A DNA stretch of 64,000 nt. Source: an uncultured Clostridia bacterium. Its GTDB lineage: Bacteria; Bacillota; Clostridia; Oscillospirales; JAAYOS01. Where the stretch lies: the NCBI GenBank assembly GCA_947593925.1, contig CANQDU010000009.1:1-64000 (forward strand), written 5' to 3'. A program made the translations under genes and the position numbers. The notes beneath the pieces were generated by a model. It made no database searches, was not told the DNA's origin, and was given only the letters and a program-made list of their open reading frames with translations. Of this stretch, positions 8,022 through 15,479 are shown in pieces (the first letter of the stretch is position 1; each line of letters starts with the position of its first letter).

Positions 8022-8045
8022 TCGAGCCGCCGAATCGGCGGCTCG
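8022..8045. repeat. Perfect palindrome between the two tRNA-Leu genes
   Basis: TCGAGCCGCCGA is followed at once by its reverse complement. In the tRNA-Leu transcript this would form a hairpin separating the two tRNAs, perhaps aiding processing. There is no U-run. Confidence 0.6.
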
Positions 8046-8048
8046 ATG

Positions 8049-8132
8049 TGGTGCGGATGACGGGACTTGAACCCGTACGCCATAGACACACGCCCCTCAA
8101 ACGTGCCTGTCTACCAGTTCCAGCACATCCGC
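8049..8132 (-). tRNA. tRNA-Leu (anticodon GAG)
   Basis: An 84-nt class II tRNA on the minus strand with acceptor GCGGATG/CATCCGC, anticodon loop TTGAGGG (GAG), long variable arm, T loop TTCAAGT and encoded CCA. It is the first gene after the promoter at 8165-8193. Confidence 0.95.
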
Positions 8133-8164
8133 ATATTCTCCTCATATCCTGAGGCGCATTAGTT

Positions 8165-8193
8165 ATTATAATTGCAATTCGGCGGATTGTCAA
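8165..8193 (-). promoter_or_regulatory. Promoter of the tRNA-Leu pair, overlapping the tadA stop codon
   Basis: The minus strand reads TTGACA (8193-8188), 17 bases, TATAAT (8170-8165), a consensus sigma-A promoter. The TGA stop of tadA (8192-8190) lies inside TTGACA. Confidence 0.8.
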
Positions 8194-8639
8194 CCTCTTT
8201 TTCGCAAATCGGCAAAAAAACTTTTCAACAGCCCGGCGCACTCCTCCTCGAGGACGCCGCCGCGCACCTCGGGGTGGTGGTTCCATCTCTCACGCATGAG
8301 GTCGCAGACGCTGCCGCACGCGCCCGCCTTCGGATCGTACGCCCCGAATACCACGCGCCGTATGCGCGCGTTGATGCACGCCCCCGCGCACATCGGGCAA
8401 GGCTCGAGCGTAACGTACAGCTCGCACTCCCACAGCCGCCAGCCGCCGAGGGTACGGCACGCGTCCGCTATCGCCTCAAGCTCGGCGTGCGCGAGCGCGC
8501 TCCGCCCCGTCTCGCGGCGGTTGCGCCCTCTGCCGACTATTTCTCCGTGCCGCACCACCACCGCGCCGACCGGCACCTCGCCGTCCGCCGCCGCCTCCTT
8601 CGCAAGCGCGAGCGCCTCGCGCATATAGACCTCGTCCAT
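8190..8639 (-). CDS. tadA: tRNA adenosine(34) deaminase TadA
   Basis: 149 residues, the normal size. TadA is a zinc-dependent deaminase that turns A34 of tRNA-Arg(ACG) into inosine. The zinc and proton-shuttle motifs are intact: HAELEAI (His and catalytic Glu, about residue 55) and PCPMCAGA (two zinc-binding Cys, about 85). The start is set at MDEVYMREAL, which has GGAGGTGAAACT directly upstream. The gene lies between tRNA clusters, and its stop codon sits inside the promoter of the downstream tRNA-Leu genes. The C-terminal part LLKSFFADLRKR is typical of TadA and argues against a generic cytidine or guanine deaminase. Confidence 0.93.
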   Translation of the reverse strand: MDEVYMREALALAKEAAADGEVPVGAVVVRHGEIVGRGRNRRETGRSALAHAELEAIADACRTLGGWRLWECELYVTLEPCPMCAGACINARIRRVVFGAYDPKAGACGSVCDLMRERWNHHPEVRGGVLEEECAGLLKSFFADLRKRG

Positions 8640-8767
8640 AGTTTCACCTCCGACGCCGCGCGTACTCGCCACGTCAATTATAGCACGGTTCCGGCGCGGG
8701 CGCTACATTCATCGTGAAAACTGCCCCTCCCGCAGAAAAAATTTTTCTTCGAATTTCCCAAAATCTC

Positions 8768-8796
8768 TTGACAAAAAGGCGTTTATGCCGTATACT
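8768..8796 (+). promoter_or_regulatory. Promoter of the Trp-Asp-Thr tRNA operon
   Basis: TTGACA (8768-8773), 17-base spacer and TATACT (8791-8796), close to sigma-A consensus, about 34 bases before the first tRNA. Confidence 0.8.
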
Positions 8797-8829
8797 TTAT
8801 GAACGTCGGGTTGACCGTTCCCGATATTT

Positions 8830-8905
<76 letters not shown>

Positions 8906-8908
8906 CAT

Positions 8909-8985
8909 GGCCCGGTAGAACAGTTGGTTAGTTCGCCAGCCTGTCACGCTGGAGGTCGTGGGTTCGAGTCCCATCCGGGTCGCCA
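8909..8985 (+). tRNA. tRNA-Asp (anticodon GTC)
   Basis: 77 nt with acceptor GGCCCGG/CCGGGTC, anticodon loop CTGTCAC, T loop TTCGAGT and encoded CCA. It starts four bases after tRNA-Trp. Confidence 0.95.
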
Positions 8986-8988
8986 TTT

Positions 8989-9064
<76 letters not shown>

Positions 9065-9066
9065 CG

Positions 9067-9103
9067 GAGACGCCCGAGGCATTGCCTCGGACGTCTTTCT
9101 TTC
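9067..9103 (+). terminator. Intrinsic terminator of the tRNA operon
   Basis: The hairpin AGACG-CCGAGGC / GCCTCGG-ACGTCT is followed by TTCTTTCGTTT directly after tRNA-Thr. From here to the promoter at 9313 (about 210 bases) I see no gene. Confidence 0.8.
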
Positions 9104-9312
9104 GTTTCGGACGCTGCCCCGCGCGCGGAACCTTCTTTCGGAGCGAAGATTTCCATGCGGCGGCAGACCCGCGCGCGGCGCGTTCTTTTGGGCAGAGGTC
9201 TCTCCCTTCGGCAGTGACACCGCGCGGAGGGTTTGATTTGCGGGACTCGCTATCGATAGAGTACGTGCTTTATAAGGCACACATAAATTTTAATGATTTT
9301 CATTAAAAACTA

Positions 9313-9341
9313 TTTACAAAACATAAACAGTGTGCTATACT
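9313..9341 (+). promoter_or_regulatory. Promoter of the DUF2975/XRE gene pair
   Basis: TTTACA (9313-9318), a 17-base spacer and TATACT (9336-9341). The ATG follows at 9370 after AGGAGGTG. The surrounding 60 bases are AT-rich. Confidence 0.7.
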
Positions 9342-9369
9342 CATGGCAGAAAAACAGGAGGTGTCCGCC

Positions 9370-9969
9370 ATGGAAAAGCTCAGAAAAATAGCTCGCGTGC
9401 TCGGAGTCCTCGCCACAATAGGCTTCTGGTTTATGCTCGTTTTGGGCGTGCTGATGCTGCTCATCGCCGCGCTCTTTGCGTTCGTTCCCGCACGGTTTTT
9501 CGCAGGCGCGAACACGGTGGAGTTCGGCGACCTCACTCTCATGCTTTCGCCCGCGTTTACATCCTCCCTCGACGGGCAAACGTTGAAGCTGCCGCTTATC
9601 CTCGCGGCGCTCATCGCCGCCGTCGACCTCGCGGTGTACTGCGTCGGCCTGCATACGGTGCGCCGCGCGCTCCGTCCCATCGCTGACGGGAGGCCGTTTA
9701 TCGACGAGGTCGCGACTGCGCTGCTGCGTCTCGCGTGGATAGTCCTCATTGGCGGCGCGCTATCGTCGCTCTGCACCTGCATCGGAAGTGCTCTCCTCAA
9801 CTCGATCTACGACTACGCCGCCATATTCTCCGGTGGGAACATCATCGACTACGCCATCTCTAACCACTTCGATATTTCCTTCATACTGCCGTCACTCTGC
9901 CTTTTCCTGCTGCACTACATTTTCAAATACGGCGTGGAGCTCCAGCGCGAGTCGGACGAGACGCTTTGA
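9370..9969 (+). CDS. DUF2975-type membrane protein
   Basis: 199 residues with four predicted transmembrane segments: about 10-40 (GVLATIGFWFMLVLGVLMLL), 75-100, 120-145 and 165-190. A short loop, LRPIADGRPFIDEVATALLR, sits between helices two and three and is typical of DUF2975 proteins. The molecular role of this family is unknown. It is nearly always encoded next to a small Cro/CI-type regulator, as here, and the pair is thought to act together. The start follows AGGAGGTG at good spacing; an upstream ATG at 9343 has no ribosome site. Confidence 0.75.
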   Translation: MEKLRKIARVLGVLATIGFWFMLVLGVLMLLIAALFAFVPARFFAGANTVEFGDLTLMLSPAFTSSLDGQTLKLPLILAALIAAVDLAVYCVGLHTVRRALRPIADGRPFIDEVATALLRLAWIVLIGGALSSLCTCIGSALLNSIYDYAAIFSGGNIIDYAISNHFDISFILPSLCLFLLHYIFKYGVELQRESDETL

Positions 9970-9995
9970 CACAACCGTGAAAGGGAGATACTGCT

Positions 9996-10238
9996 TTGGC
10001 GATAATTCTGAGGCTCGACCGCGTGATGGCGGACAGGAAAATAGGGCTCGGGACCCTCGCGGCGCGCGTGGGCATCTCGAACGTCAACCTCTCGAAGATA
10101 AAGACCGGCAAGGTGAGCGCGATACGCTTCTCCACGCTCGAGGCGATATGCCGCGCGCTCGACTGTCAGCCGGGCGACATTCTCGAGTACAGGCCCGACC
10201 CGGAGGAGACGCCGGCGGAGCCGGACGCGCGCGGCTGA
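9996..10238 (+). CDS. Small XRE-family (YozG-like) transcriptional regulator
   Basis: 80 residues. A single helix-turn-helix occupies residues about 5-66: LDRVMADRKIGLGTLAARVG, then ISNVNLSKIKTGKVSAIRFS, then LEAICRALDCQPGDILEYR. This is the YozG-type Cro/CI fold with an acidic C-terminal tail. It probably regulates its own operon with the DUF2975 gene 26 bases upstream. The start is a TTG with GGGAG 9 bases before it; the next ATG (codon 11) would cut into the first helix. A terminator follows at 10258-10298. Confidence 0.85.
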   Translation: MAIILRLDRVMADRKIGLGTLAARVGISNVNLSKIKTGKVSAIRFSTLEAICRALDCQPGDILEYRPDPEETPAEPDARG

Positions 10239-10257
10239 GCGCGGCCGATGTTACGAT

Positions 10258-10298
10258 ATGACGCGGAGGATGCCGGCGGCGTCCTCCGTCATTTTCTT
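10258..10298 (+). terminator. Intrinsic terminator after the XRE gene
   Basis: ATGACG-GGAGGA-GCC pairs with GGC-TCCTCC-GTCAT and is followed by TTTCTTGT on the plus strand. It may also serve the convergent MFS gene. Confidence 0.7.
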
Positions 10299-10307
10299 GT
10301 ATGAGCG

Positions 10308-11489
10308 TCACCTTGCGCGCCTCATTTTCACCGCCGGGAACACCGCCGCGCCGAGTGTCAGCACGGCAAAACAGCCCGCGGTGATTAGGAACTGTCCCTT
10401 GAGAACGTCTGTGAGCGCGCCGAATACTCCGCCGAGCCACGGCGTCACAAAAGCGCCGACGCTCTGGAACACCAGCACGAGATTTGTGGCGGTCTCGCCC
10501 CACGCGCCGAAGCTCCGCGAGGTCTGCTCCTGAATAAACGGCATGAAGATGAGGTAGCCGTAACCGAGCACGAACGCCCCTATCCACACCGATATAAGCC
10601 CGCCCGCGAAGCCGCCGAGGAGGTTTCCCGCGGCGCATATCGCAAACGCCAGCACGAGCGTCCAGCCGCCGAGCTTGGCGCGGAGCTTTCCGTAGGTGAG
10701 TCCCGCCGCAAACGAGCCGAGCGACAGGAAAGTTATGGCGACGCTCCCCTCCCGCGCGGTGCCGAATCCGCTGTCGGTGATGAGCGTGGAAGCTTTAATT
10801 ACGTACATGGTCGCGAGCATGACCGCCGTGAACATAAGTATACCGAGCCCCCAGACGCCAGCGGGGAGCGCGCGGCGCGGACGTGCGGCGTCGGACGTGC
10901 CGTCCGTGCCGCCGTTCGGCGTGGACGGCGCGTTTCCGTCCCTCGGCACGGCAAAGAGGACGAACAGCGCCACCGCAAAGCCGAGGAAGTACACCGAAAA
11001 CGAGACGTTCCATCCAAAGACAAGAAGCTGTCCCGCAATAAAGGTCGAGGCGGCGCTGCCTAGCCCGGATATGCCGCCGTTGAGACCTATCATCGTGCTC
11101 CGTGTCCCGCCGGTAAAGAAGCGGACGGTGAGCGTGAGAAGCGAGCTCATCAGCAGTCCGCAGCCTATCCCGAAGAAACAGCGCGTGACGAATATCACCG
11201 GGAAAAGCGGCAGGAATATCGGTATGACGCCGCCCACGGCGCAGAACATCAGCGCGAGCAGCATCGCGCCCTTGTGACCGATGAGCTTTGCGAGGAGCTG
11301 CTCGCCGAGGACGCCGACCATCTGAAAGAGCGACGGCACCGTCGCGACAAGCTCTATCGTGGAAAGCGCGAGCGCCGGGAACGCCGCCGCCATCTCGGGC
11401 ACGAGCCCCGTCACAGCGTTGAGCGAGGCCGACACAAGGCAGGTCGAAAGCAGCGCGGCTTTCAGCTTGAAGTTTCTGTTTTCGTCCAT
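10308..11489 (-). CDS. Major facilitator superfamily transporter
   Basis: 393 residues and about twelve transmembrane helices, the usual MFS size. The N-terminal half shows the first helix SASLNAVTGLVPEMAAAFPA and the loop 2-3 region LIGHKGAML, a degenerate form of the family A motif. A cytoplasmic linker of about 25 residues rich in Ser/Thr/Gly/Asp (near 190-215) joins the halves. The substrate cannot be read from the sequence; the family includes sugar, drug and organic-acid carriers. CAAGGAGCG precedes the ATG. The gene stands alone between terminators. Confidence 0.8.
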   Translation of the reverse strand: MDENRNFKLKAALLSTCLVSASLNAVTGLVPEMAAAFPALALSTIELVATVPSLFQMVGVLGEQLLAKLIGHKGAMLLALMFCAVGGVIPIFLPLFPVIFVTRCFFGIGCGLLMSSLLTLTVRFFTGGTRSTMIGLNGGISGLGSAASTFIAGQLLVFGWNVSFSVYFLGFAVALFVLFAVPRDGNAPSTPNGGTDGTSDAARPRRALPAGVWGLGILMFTAVMLATMYVIKASTLITDSGFGTAREGSVAITFLSLGSFAAGLTYGKLRAKLGGWTLVLAFAICAAGNLLGGFAGGLISVWIGAFVLGYGYLIFMPFIQEQTSRSFGAWGETATNLVLVFQSVGAFVTPWLGGVFGALTDVLKGQFLITAGCFAVLTLGAAVFPAVKMRRAR

Positions 11490-11591
11490 ACGTTCCGCTC
11501 CTTGTTTTTGTGGTTGAGAACATTATACATCTCAAACGGACGGAGCGCAAGCGGCGGCGGAGAATATCCAAATCGCGCGTCGGAACGAAAC

Positions 11592-11616
11592 GGGAGAGGG
11601 CGTGTGCCCTCTCCCG
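11592..11616 (-). terminator. Intrinsic terminator of the DUF3795 gene
   Basis: On the minus strand CGGGAGAGGGC and GCCCTCTCCCG flank a four-base loop and are followed by TTTCGTT. It lies just past the DUF3795 stop codon. Confidence 0.75.
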
Positions 11617-11631
11617 TGTGCCGTCCCGCTT

Positions 11632-11928
11632 TTACTTCCCCGCGGCGCGAGCCCAGCGGATGCACTGGTTTATCCGTGCTCCCCACGGCGTATCACCCTG
11701 CTCCGGGTCGCAGGACCACTTCATGAGCAATTTGCAGGGGATCTCCTCGCACTCGCCGCAGTGCGTGAGTCCCTTCGAGAGACAGCAGAGCGCTATCGAG
11801 CACTCGCCGTAGAACGGATCTCCCTCGGTCTCATGACACCCCTTGCATCCGCGCGTCTCTTTAAACTCGCAGCCGGTGCAGTGCAGCCCGCAGCAACTAT
11901 CGACCTTATCAGTGAATGTAAATGCCAT
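11632..11928 (-). CDS. DUF3795 cysteine-rich protein
   Basis: 98 residues with nine cysteines in the DUF3795 pattern: CCGLHCTGCEFKETRGCKGC at about residues 11-30 and CSIALCCLSKGLTHCGECEE at about 41-60. This suggests a metal-binding or Fe-S protein. The family is common in anaerobes and has no established function. The start is set at MAFTFTDKVD, which has GGAGGG upstream; the open frame runs 32 codons further without support. Monocistronic, with its own terminator. Confidence 0.8.
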   Translation of the reverse strand: MAFTFTDKVDSCCGLHCTGCEFKETRGCKGCHETEGDPFYGECSIALCCLSKGLTHCGECEEIPCKLLMKWSCDPEQGDTPWGARINQCIRWARAAGK

Positions 11929-12046
11929 AAAATACCCTCCTTCGGCGCGGCCTTGCGCCTTGTTTTCTCCATTATACAAGGGTGAACACGACAGCGTAAT
12001 GTCATGTTCACCGAAAAATATCAAAAGTTGTCGGACTTAGCGCGGC

Positions 12047-12943
12047 TCATACGCCGTACTTTTCACGGAGGCTCCGCACCGTCATGCGTATCCGCTCCAC
12101 AAGCTCCGGCGGGTCGAGGACGGTCACCTTGTCCCCGAACGCGAGCAGCCACCGCACTGCGTCCTCCTCCCGCGAGAACGCCCAATGCGTCTCGAGACGT
12201 CCGTCCTCGAGCACCTCGAACGAATTCGGGCCGCACTCCTCCACGAGGCGGAACTTCTCGCTCAGCTCGTAGACCGCGGTGAAGGGATAGTCGTTTGTGA
12301 TGTTCGAGCCGAAGTTCAGCTTTTCCGGCGGCACCTCGCGCCGCTCGAAGCGCTCGTCTGTCAGGACCGCGTCGTAGAGGCGGCGGAGCTTGTAGAGGCG
12401 GAAGTCCTCCCGCGCGGGGCAGTAGCCGAAGAGATACCAGTCCGCCCAGCGGAAGACCACGCTGTACGGCTCGACCGTCTTCTCCTCGTCCCCGCGCTCG
12501 TAGCAGTAGCGGAAGCGGACGCGCAGCCGCTCGTCTATCGCGTTTTCAAAGAGCGCGAGCTTCCGCGCGTGGTCGTCGCGGTAGAAGGACGCGAGGTCTA
12601 CCGACACCTTTGCTTCCCCGCCGCGCTCACCGCCGAGGCGAGCCTTCAGCTCGGAGGCTCCGCGCGCCGCGGACACGCTCTCGAGCGACCCGAGCCCCGC
12701 GAGCAGCATCGAAAGCTCACGCTCGCCGAGCCGCATCACCTCCGGCGCGCTCCCCTCCATGAGGGATATCCCGCCGCCCGCGCCCTGCCGCGTCACTATC
12801 GGCAGTCCGGCGCGGGCAATGGCGTCTATGTCACGGTTTATCGTCCGCGTCGATACCTCGAAGCGCTCCGCGAGCTCCGCCGCCGTCATCCGGCCGCGCC
12901 GCGCGAGGAGCGAGACTATCCCGAGAAGCCTGTCTGTCTTCAA
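12047..12943 (-). CDS. WYL-domain transcriptional regulator with N-terminal HTH
   Basis: 298 residues. Residues about 3-58 form a winged HTH_11 domain (LGIVSLLARRGRMTAAELAE, then RFEVSTRTINRDIDAIARAG). The WYL domain spans about 130-215, with the family FRWADWYLFGYCPARED segment, and a WCX extension forms the C terminus. Such proteins (YafY-like) are usually transcriptional repressors or activators that may sense nucleic acids or metabolites through the WYL fold. The start is TTG, 7 bases after GGAGG. The target is unknown; no neighbour is clearly linked. Confidence 0.88.
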   Translation of the reverse strand: MKTDRLLGIVSLLARRGRMTAAELAERFEVSTRTINRDIDAIARAGLPIVTRQGAGGGISLMEGSAPEVMRLGERELSMLLAGLGSLESVSAARGASELKARLGGERGGEAKVSVDLASFYRDDHARKLALFENAIDERLRVRFRYCYERGDEEKTVEPYSVVFRWADWYLFGYCPAREDFRLYKLRRLYDAVLTDERFERREVPPEKLNFGSNITNDYPFTAVYELSEKFRLVEECGPNSFEVLEDGRLETHWAFSREEDAVRWLLAFGDKVTVLDPPELVERIRMTVRSLREKYGV

Positions 12944-13010
12944 TTTGAAACCTCCGTGTCGTATGCGCGGCGCGGGAATTTCCGCGCCGCCGCCCGCTAT
13001 TCTCCGTCCT

Positions 13011-13165
13011 CCCGCTCCGCGAGCGGCGCGAGGCGCAAGGTCGAACTGCTTGTCCGCTGCACGTCAAGCAGCTACTCTCCCCGCTCCGCGAGAGGCGTGG
13101 GCGCGAGTTCAAGCCGCTGACCCCCTGCACGTCAAGTAGGTTGCTCTCCCCGCTCCGCGAGAGGC
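13011..13165. repeat. Three tandem copies of a 69-bp unit over the 3' end of the HAD gene
   Basis: The string CCCGCTCCGCGAG starts at 13011, 13080 and 13149, an exact 69-base period. The copy at 13149 codes for the last residues of the HAD protein (LAPLAERGE). The next unit begins right after the gene's stop, and the third is more diverged. Between the anchors the units share CTGCACGTCAAG. This looks like a tandem duplication of a gene end and its flank. Confidence 0.85.
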
Positions 13166-13848
13166 GCGAGGCTGCGCGCGGCGTAGGTCGCGCGGCTCGC
13201 GGGATACCGTCCCGCGCGATCGACAAGGAATGTGTCCGCGCCGAACGCCGCCGCGCTCGCTATGTCGCCCGCGGGCGAGTCGCCCACGACGAGGCATTCG
13301 CGCGGCTCGAACGGCACCTCCCGAAAGACATGCTCCCAGAACCCCGCGTTCGGCTTTATCACGCCTATCCGCTCGGAGACAAACACTCCGTCGAGGTACG
13401 GGAGAAAGTCATAAAGGCGCGCCGTCTGCACCGTCTCAAAGCCGTTCGTCGCGGCGTAGAGCGCGGCTCCGTCCTCGCGGAGGCGGCGCATGACGTCCCG
13501 CGCCTCGGGGTAAGCGTTCCGCCCGCGCGACATCAGCTCCCAGTAGCGGCGCACGAGCTCGTCCGTCGGGGCGAGGAAGCCGCAGCAACGGCGCATCTCG
13601 TCGAGCTCGTCGCGGACAAAGCGGCGGTAGCGCTCGTGGTAGGTGCGCTGCGCCTCCGCGCCGCCGTCCCGGTCGAGGCCGTGGAAGGTCCACCAATAGC
13701 CGTCCCGCTCCCACAGGCGCTCAAGCGTCTCGGGCTCGAGGAACATCCCCTCCCCGGCGAAGAGCGCGCGGAAGACGTCCCGCTTGTCCGCACCGTAGTC
13801 GAGGAGCGTGTAGTCCACGTCGAAGATGTAGCATTTATAGCGCTTCAT
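13132..13848 (-). CDS. HAD-superfamily hydrolase, YjjG-like noncanonical nucleotidase
   Basis: 238 residues. Motif I is FDVDYTLLDYG (catalytic Asp pair at about 8 and 10), motif II is ATNGFETVQTAR, motif III Lys is in RIGVIKPNAGFW, and motif IV is VVGDSPAGDI. The NGFE and KPN forms and the overall length match YjjG/YfnB-type 5'-nucleotidases, which dephosphorylate noncanonical pyrimidine nucleotides. A broader phosphatase role is possible. The start is set at MKRYKCYIFD; the open frame extends 14 codons upstream. The last 14 codons lie in a 69-bp unit that is repeated downstream of the stop. Confidence 0.85.
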   Translation of the reverse strand: MKRYKCYIFDVDYTLLDYGADKRDVFRALFAGEGMFLEPETLERLWERDGYWWTFHGLDRDGGAEAQRTYHERYRRFVRDELDEMRRCCGFLAPTDELVRRYWELMSRGRNAYPEARDVMRRLREDGAALYAATNGFETVQTARLYDFLPYLDGVFVSERIGVIKPNAGFWEHVFREVPFEPRECLVVGDSPAGDIASAAAFGADTFLVDRAGRYPASRATYAARSLAPLAERGEQPT

Positions 13849-13924
13849 GCGGCGTCCCCTCCGAAAAAGATATTTTCGGCAGTATACCACACGCCGCCGC
13901 GCTTTGCAAGAGGAACTTGCGCGG

Positions 13925-14752
13925 TCACTCCTTCCCGCCGAAGCGGCGCATGAAAACCTCCGGGTCGAGGAGCGCGTCCGCGTTGCGGTTGAGCGTCTCC
14001 GCGTCCCAGTCCCACCACTTCACGCGCTCGAGCGTCTCTATCATCTCGGGCGTATATCTGTACCGCATTATCCGCGCCGGAACGCCCACAACGACGGCGT
14101 AGGGCGGAACGTCGTGCGTCACGACCGCGCCCGCGCCTATCACCGCGCCGTTCCCTATGACGTTCACCTTCGAGCAGTCGATGAAGGCGTAGCCGCCTAT
14201 CCAGACGTCGTTGCCGATGACAAGCTTCGGCTTGCCCGTCATGTACGGATGCTTAGGGTCGGCCTCACAGCGCTCGCGGAAGCGGCGGCGGTTCTCCTCC
14301 GTGAAGAAGTCCTCCACCTCGTCGCTGATGAAGCTCATGTTCGAGTGGTGATCGACATGTATCATCGCCGTGCTGTTTATCGATGTGTAGCGGCCGATGC
14401 TCTCGATGTATCCGTCTATGCACGCGTCTACGACGCGCACGCCGAAGTAGCTCTGGCGGCCTATCTTTGTGCCGTACAACTCCCACTCGAAGGGGAGTTC
14501 CTTACCCTCGTCCTCAAAGCAGATGTAGTCGAGGACGTCGCGGGCTCCGACGCTTGCCGCGTCCTCGAGGAAGTCGTCGAGGTCGCCGTCTGTGACGGCG
14601 ACGACGTAGTCCCGCTTTACGTCTACCGTGTCCGCAACGTGCCAGCTTCTCCCCTCTAGCTCGCGGAGCAGGCGGCGCGTCGGCGTCCCCCAGACCGCTA
14701 TCTCTCTGCCGTCAAGGCAGTGCTCCAGGACCTGACTGAGTTTTGTTTTCAT
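13925..14752 (-). CDS. CatB-like hexapeptide-repeat acetyltransferase with N-terminal extension
   Basis: 275 residues. The first 85 residues form a domain starting with GREIAVWGTPTRRLLRELEG, perhaps a small Rossmann-like fold. From about 90 on there is a left-handed beta-helix of the xenobiotic (CatB) acetyltransferase type, with GRYTSINSTAMIHVDHHSNM and the hexapeptide turns VIGNDVWIGGYAFI, VIGNGAVIGAGAVV and VPPYAVVVGVPARIM. The enzyme probably acetylates a sugar or other small molecule with acetyl-CoA; a true chloramphenicol resistance role is unlikely at this length. Regulation and partners are not apparent. Confidence 0.8.
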   Translation of the reverse strand: MKTKLSQVLEHCLDGREIAVWGTPTRRLLRELEGRSWHVADTVDVKRDYVVAVTDGDLDDFLEDAASVGARDVLDYICFEDEGKELPFEWELYGTKIGRQSYFGVRVVDACIDGYIESIGRYTSINSTAMIHVDHHSNMSFISDEVEDFFTEENRRRFRERCEADPKHPYMTGKPKLVIGNDVWIGGYAFIDCSKVNVIGNGAVIGAGAVVTHDVPPYAVVVGVPARIMRYRYTPEMIETLERVKWWDWDAETLNRNADALLDPEVFMRRFGGKE

Positions 14753-14813
14753 AATTTATCTCCCAAAAGATGTCGTATACTCAAAACTGAGCCGCTGCCG
14801 CAGCCCCGTTTTA

Positions 14814-14842
14814 TCCCAAACGGCGCTTTGCGCCGTTTGGGA
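14814..14842. repeat. Dispersed palindrome, copy 1
   Basis: TCCCAAACGGCG, the loop CTTTG and CGCCGTTTGGGA form a perfect 12-bp stem. The same sequence occurs at 32719-32747 and, with a shortened left arm, at 14928-14952. Confidence 0.8.
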
Positions 14843-14927
14843 ACCCTTCCGATTGAAATGCTCGGCGGAAATGAATTCCGCCTGCGCGATGTTGCCTTCG
14901 GCAACATCAACCGCGCGAACCGGCGCG

Positions 14928-14952
14928 GAACGGCGCTTTGCGCCGTTTGGGA
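14928..14952. repeat. Dispersed palindrome, copy 2 (left arm shortened)
   Basis: AACGGCGCTTTGCGCCGTTTGGGA matches copy 1 but lacks its CCC-A left end. Between copies 1 and 2 is another hairpin, GATGTTGCC-TTC-GGCAACATC (about 14888-14908). Nothing codes in 14753-14975. Confidence 0.75.
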
Positions 14953-14975
14953 GCCCGCCGTGTGGGAATTTTGCG

Positions 14976-15479
14976 CTATGCGCGCTCCTGCGATTCCCCG
15001 CCAAACAGAGAATCGTCCTCTTTTACCCAGTCCCGCTCGACGTCTACCGTAGAGTAGTGCTCGTCGTCCTCGCGGATGTAGACGTTCTTTATCCCCGCGT
15101 TGATGATGAGGCGGCGGCACATCGAACAGCTCGTGCGGTTCGCGAGGACTTCGTTCGTCTTGGCGTCCCGCGCGGCGAGGTAGAGCGAGGCTCCGAGCAT
15201 CTCGCGCCGTCCCGCGCTGATGATGGCGTTCGCCTCGGCGTGGACCGAGCGGCAGAGCTCGTAGCGCTCGCCGGACGGTATCCCGCGCGCCTCGCGGAGG
15301 CAGAAGCCTACGTCCGAACAGTTCTTCCGTCCGCGCGGAGCGCCGTTGTAGCCGGTGGACACTATCTCGTCATTCTGCACTATCACCGCGCCGTAGCGTA
15401 TGCGGAGACAGGTGGATCGCTCGCAGACCGAGTCGGCTATGTCGAGGTAGTAGTTTATCTTGTCCCTTCTCACGGCCAT
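14976..15479 (-). CDS. dCMP deaminase family protein (ComEB-like)
   Basis: 167 residues. A zinc-dependent deoxycytidylate deaminase fold that would convert dCMP to dUMP for thymidylate synthesis. HAEANAI (about residue 80) supplies the zinc His and catalytic Glu. SCSMCRRLIINAGI (about 118) supplies the two zinc Cys; Ser replaces the usual Pro of PCxxC. CSDVGFCLREARGIPSGERY fits the ComEB-type insertion with extra cysteines. The ATG at 15479 overlaps the TGA of the upstream SLH gene by one base (TGATG), so translation may be coupled; GTG at 15482 is an alternative. The pairing with an SLH gene is unexpected. Confidence 0.85.
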   Translation of the reverse strand: MAVRRDKINYYLDIADSVCERSTCLRIRYGAVIVQNDEIVSTGYNGAPRGRKNCSDVGFCLREARGIPSGERYELCRSVHAEANAIISAGRREMLGASLYLAARDAKTNEVLANRTSCSMCRRLIINAGIKNVYIREDDEHYSTVDVERDWVKEDDSLFGGESQERA

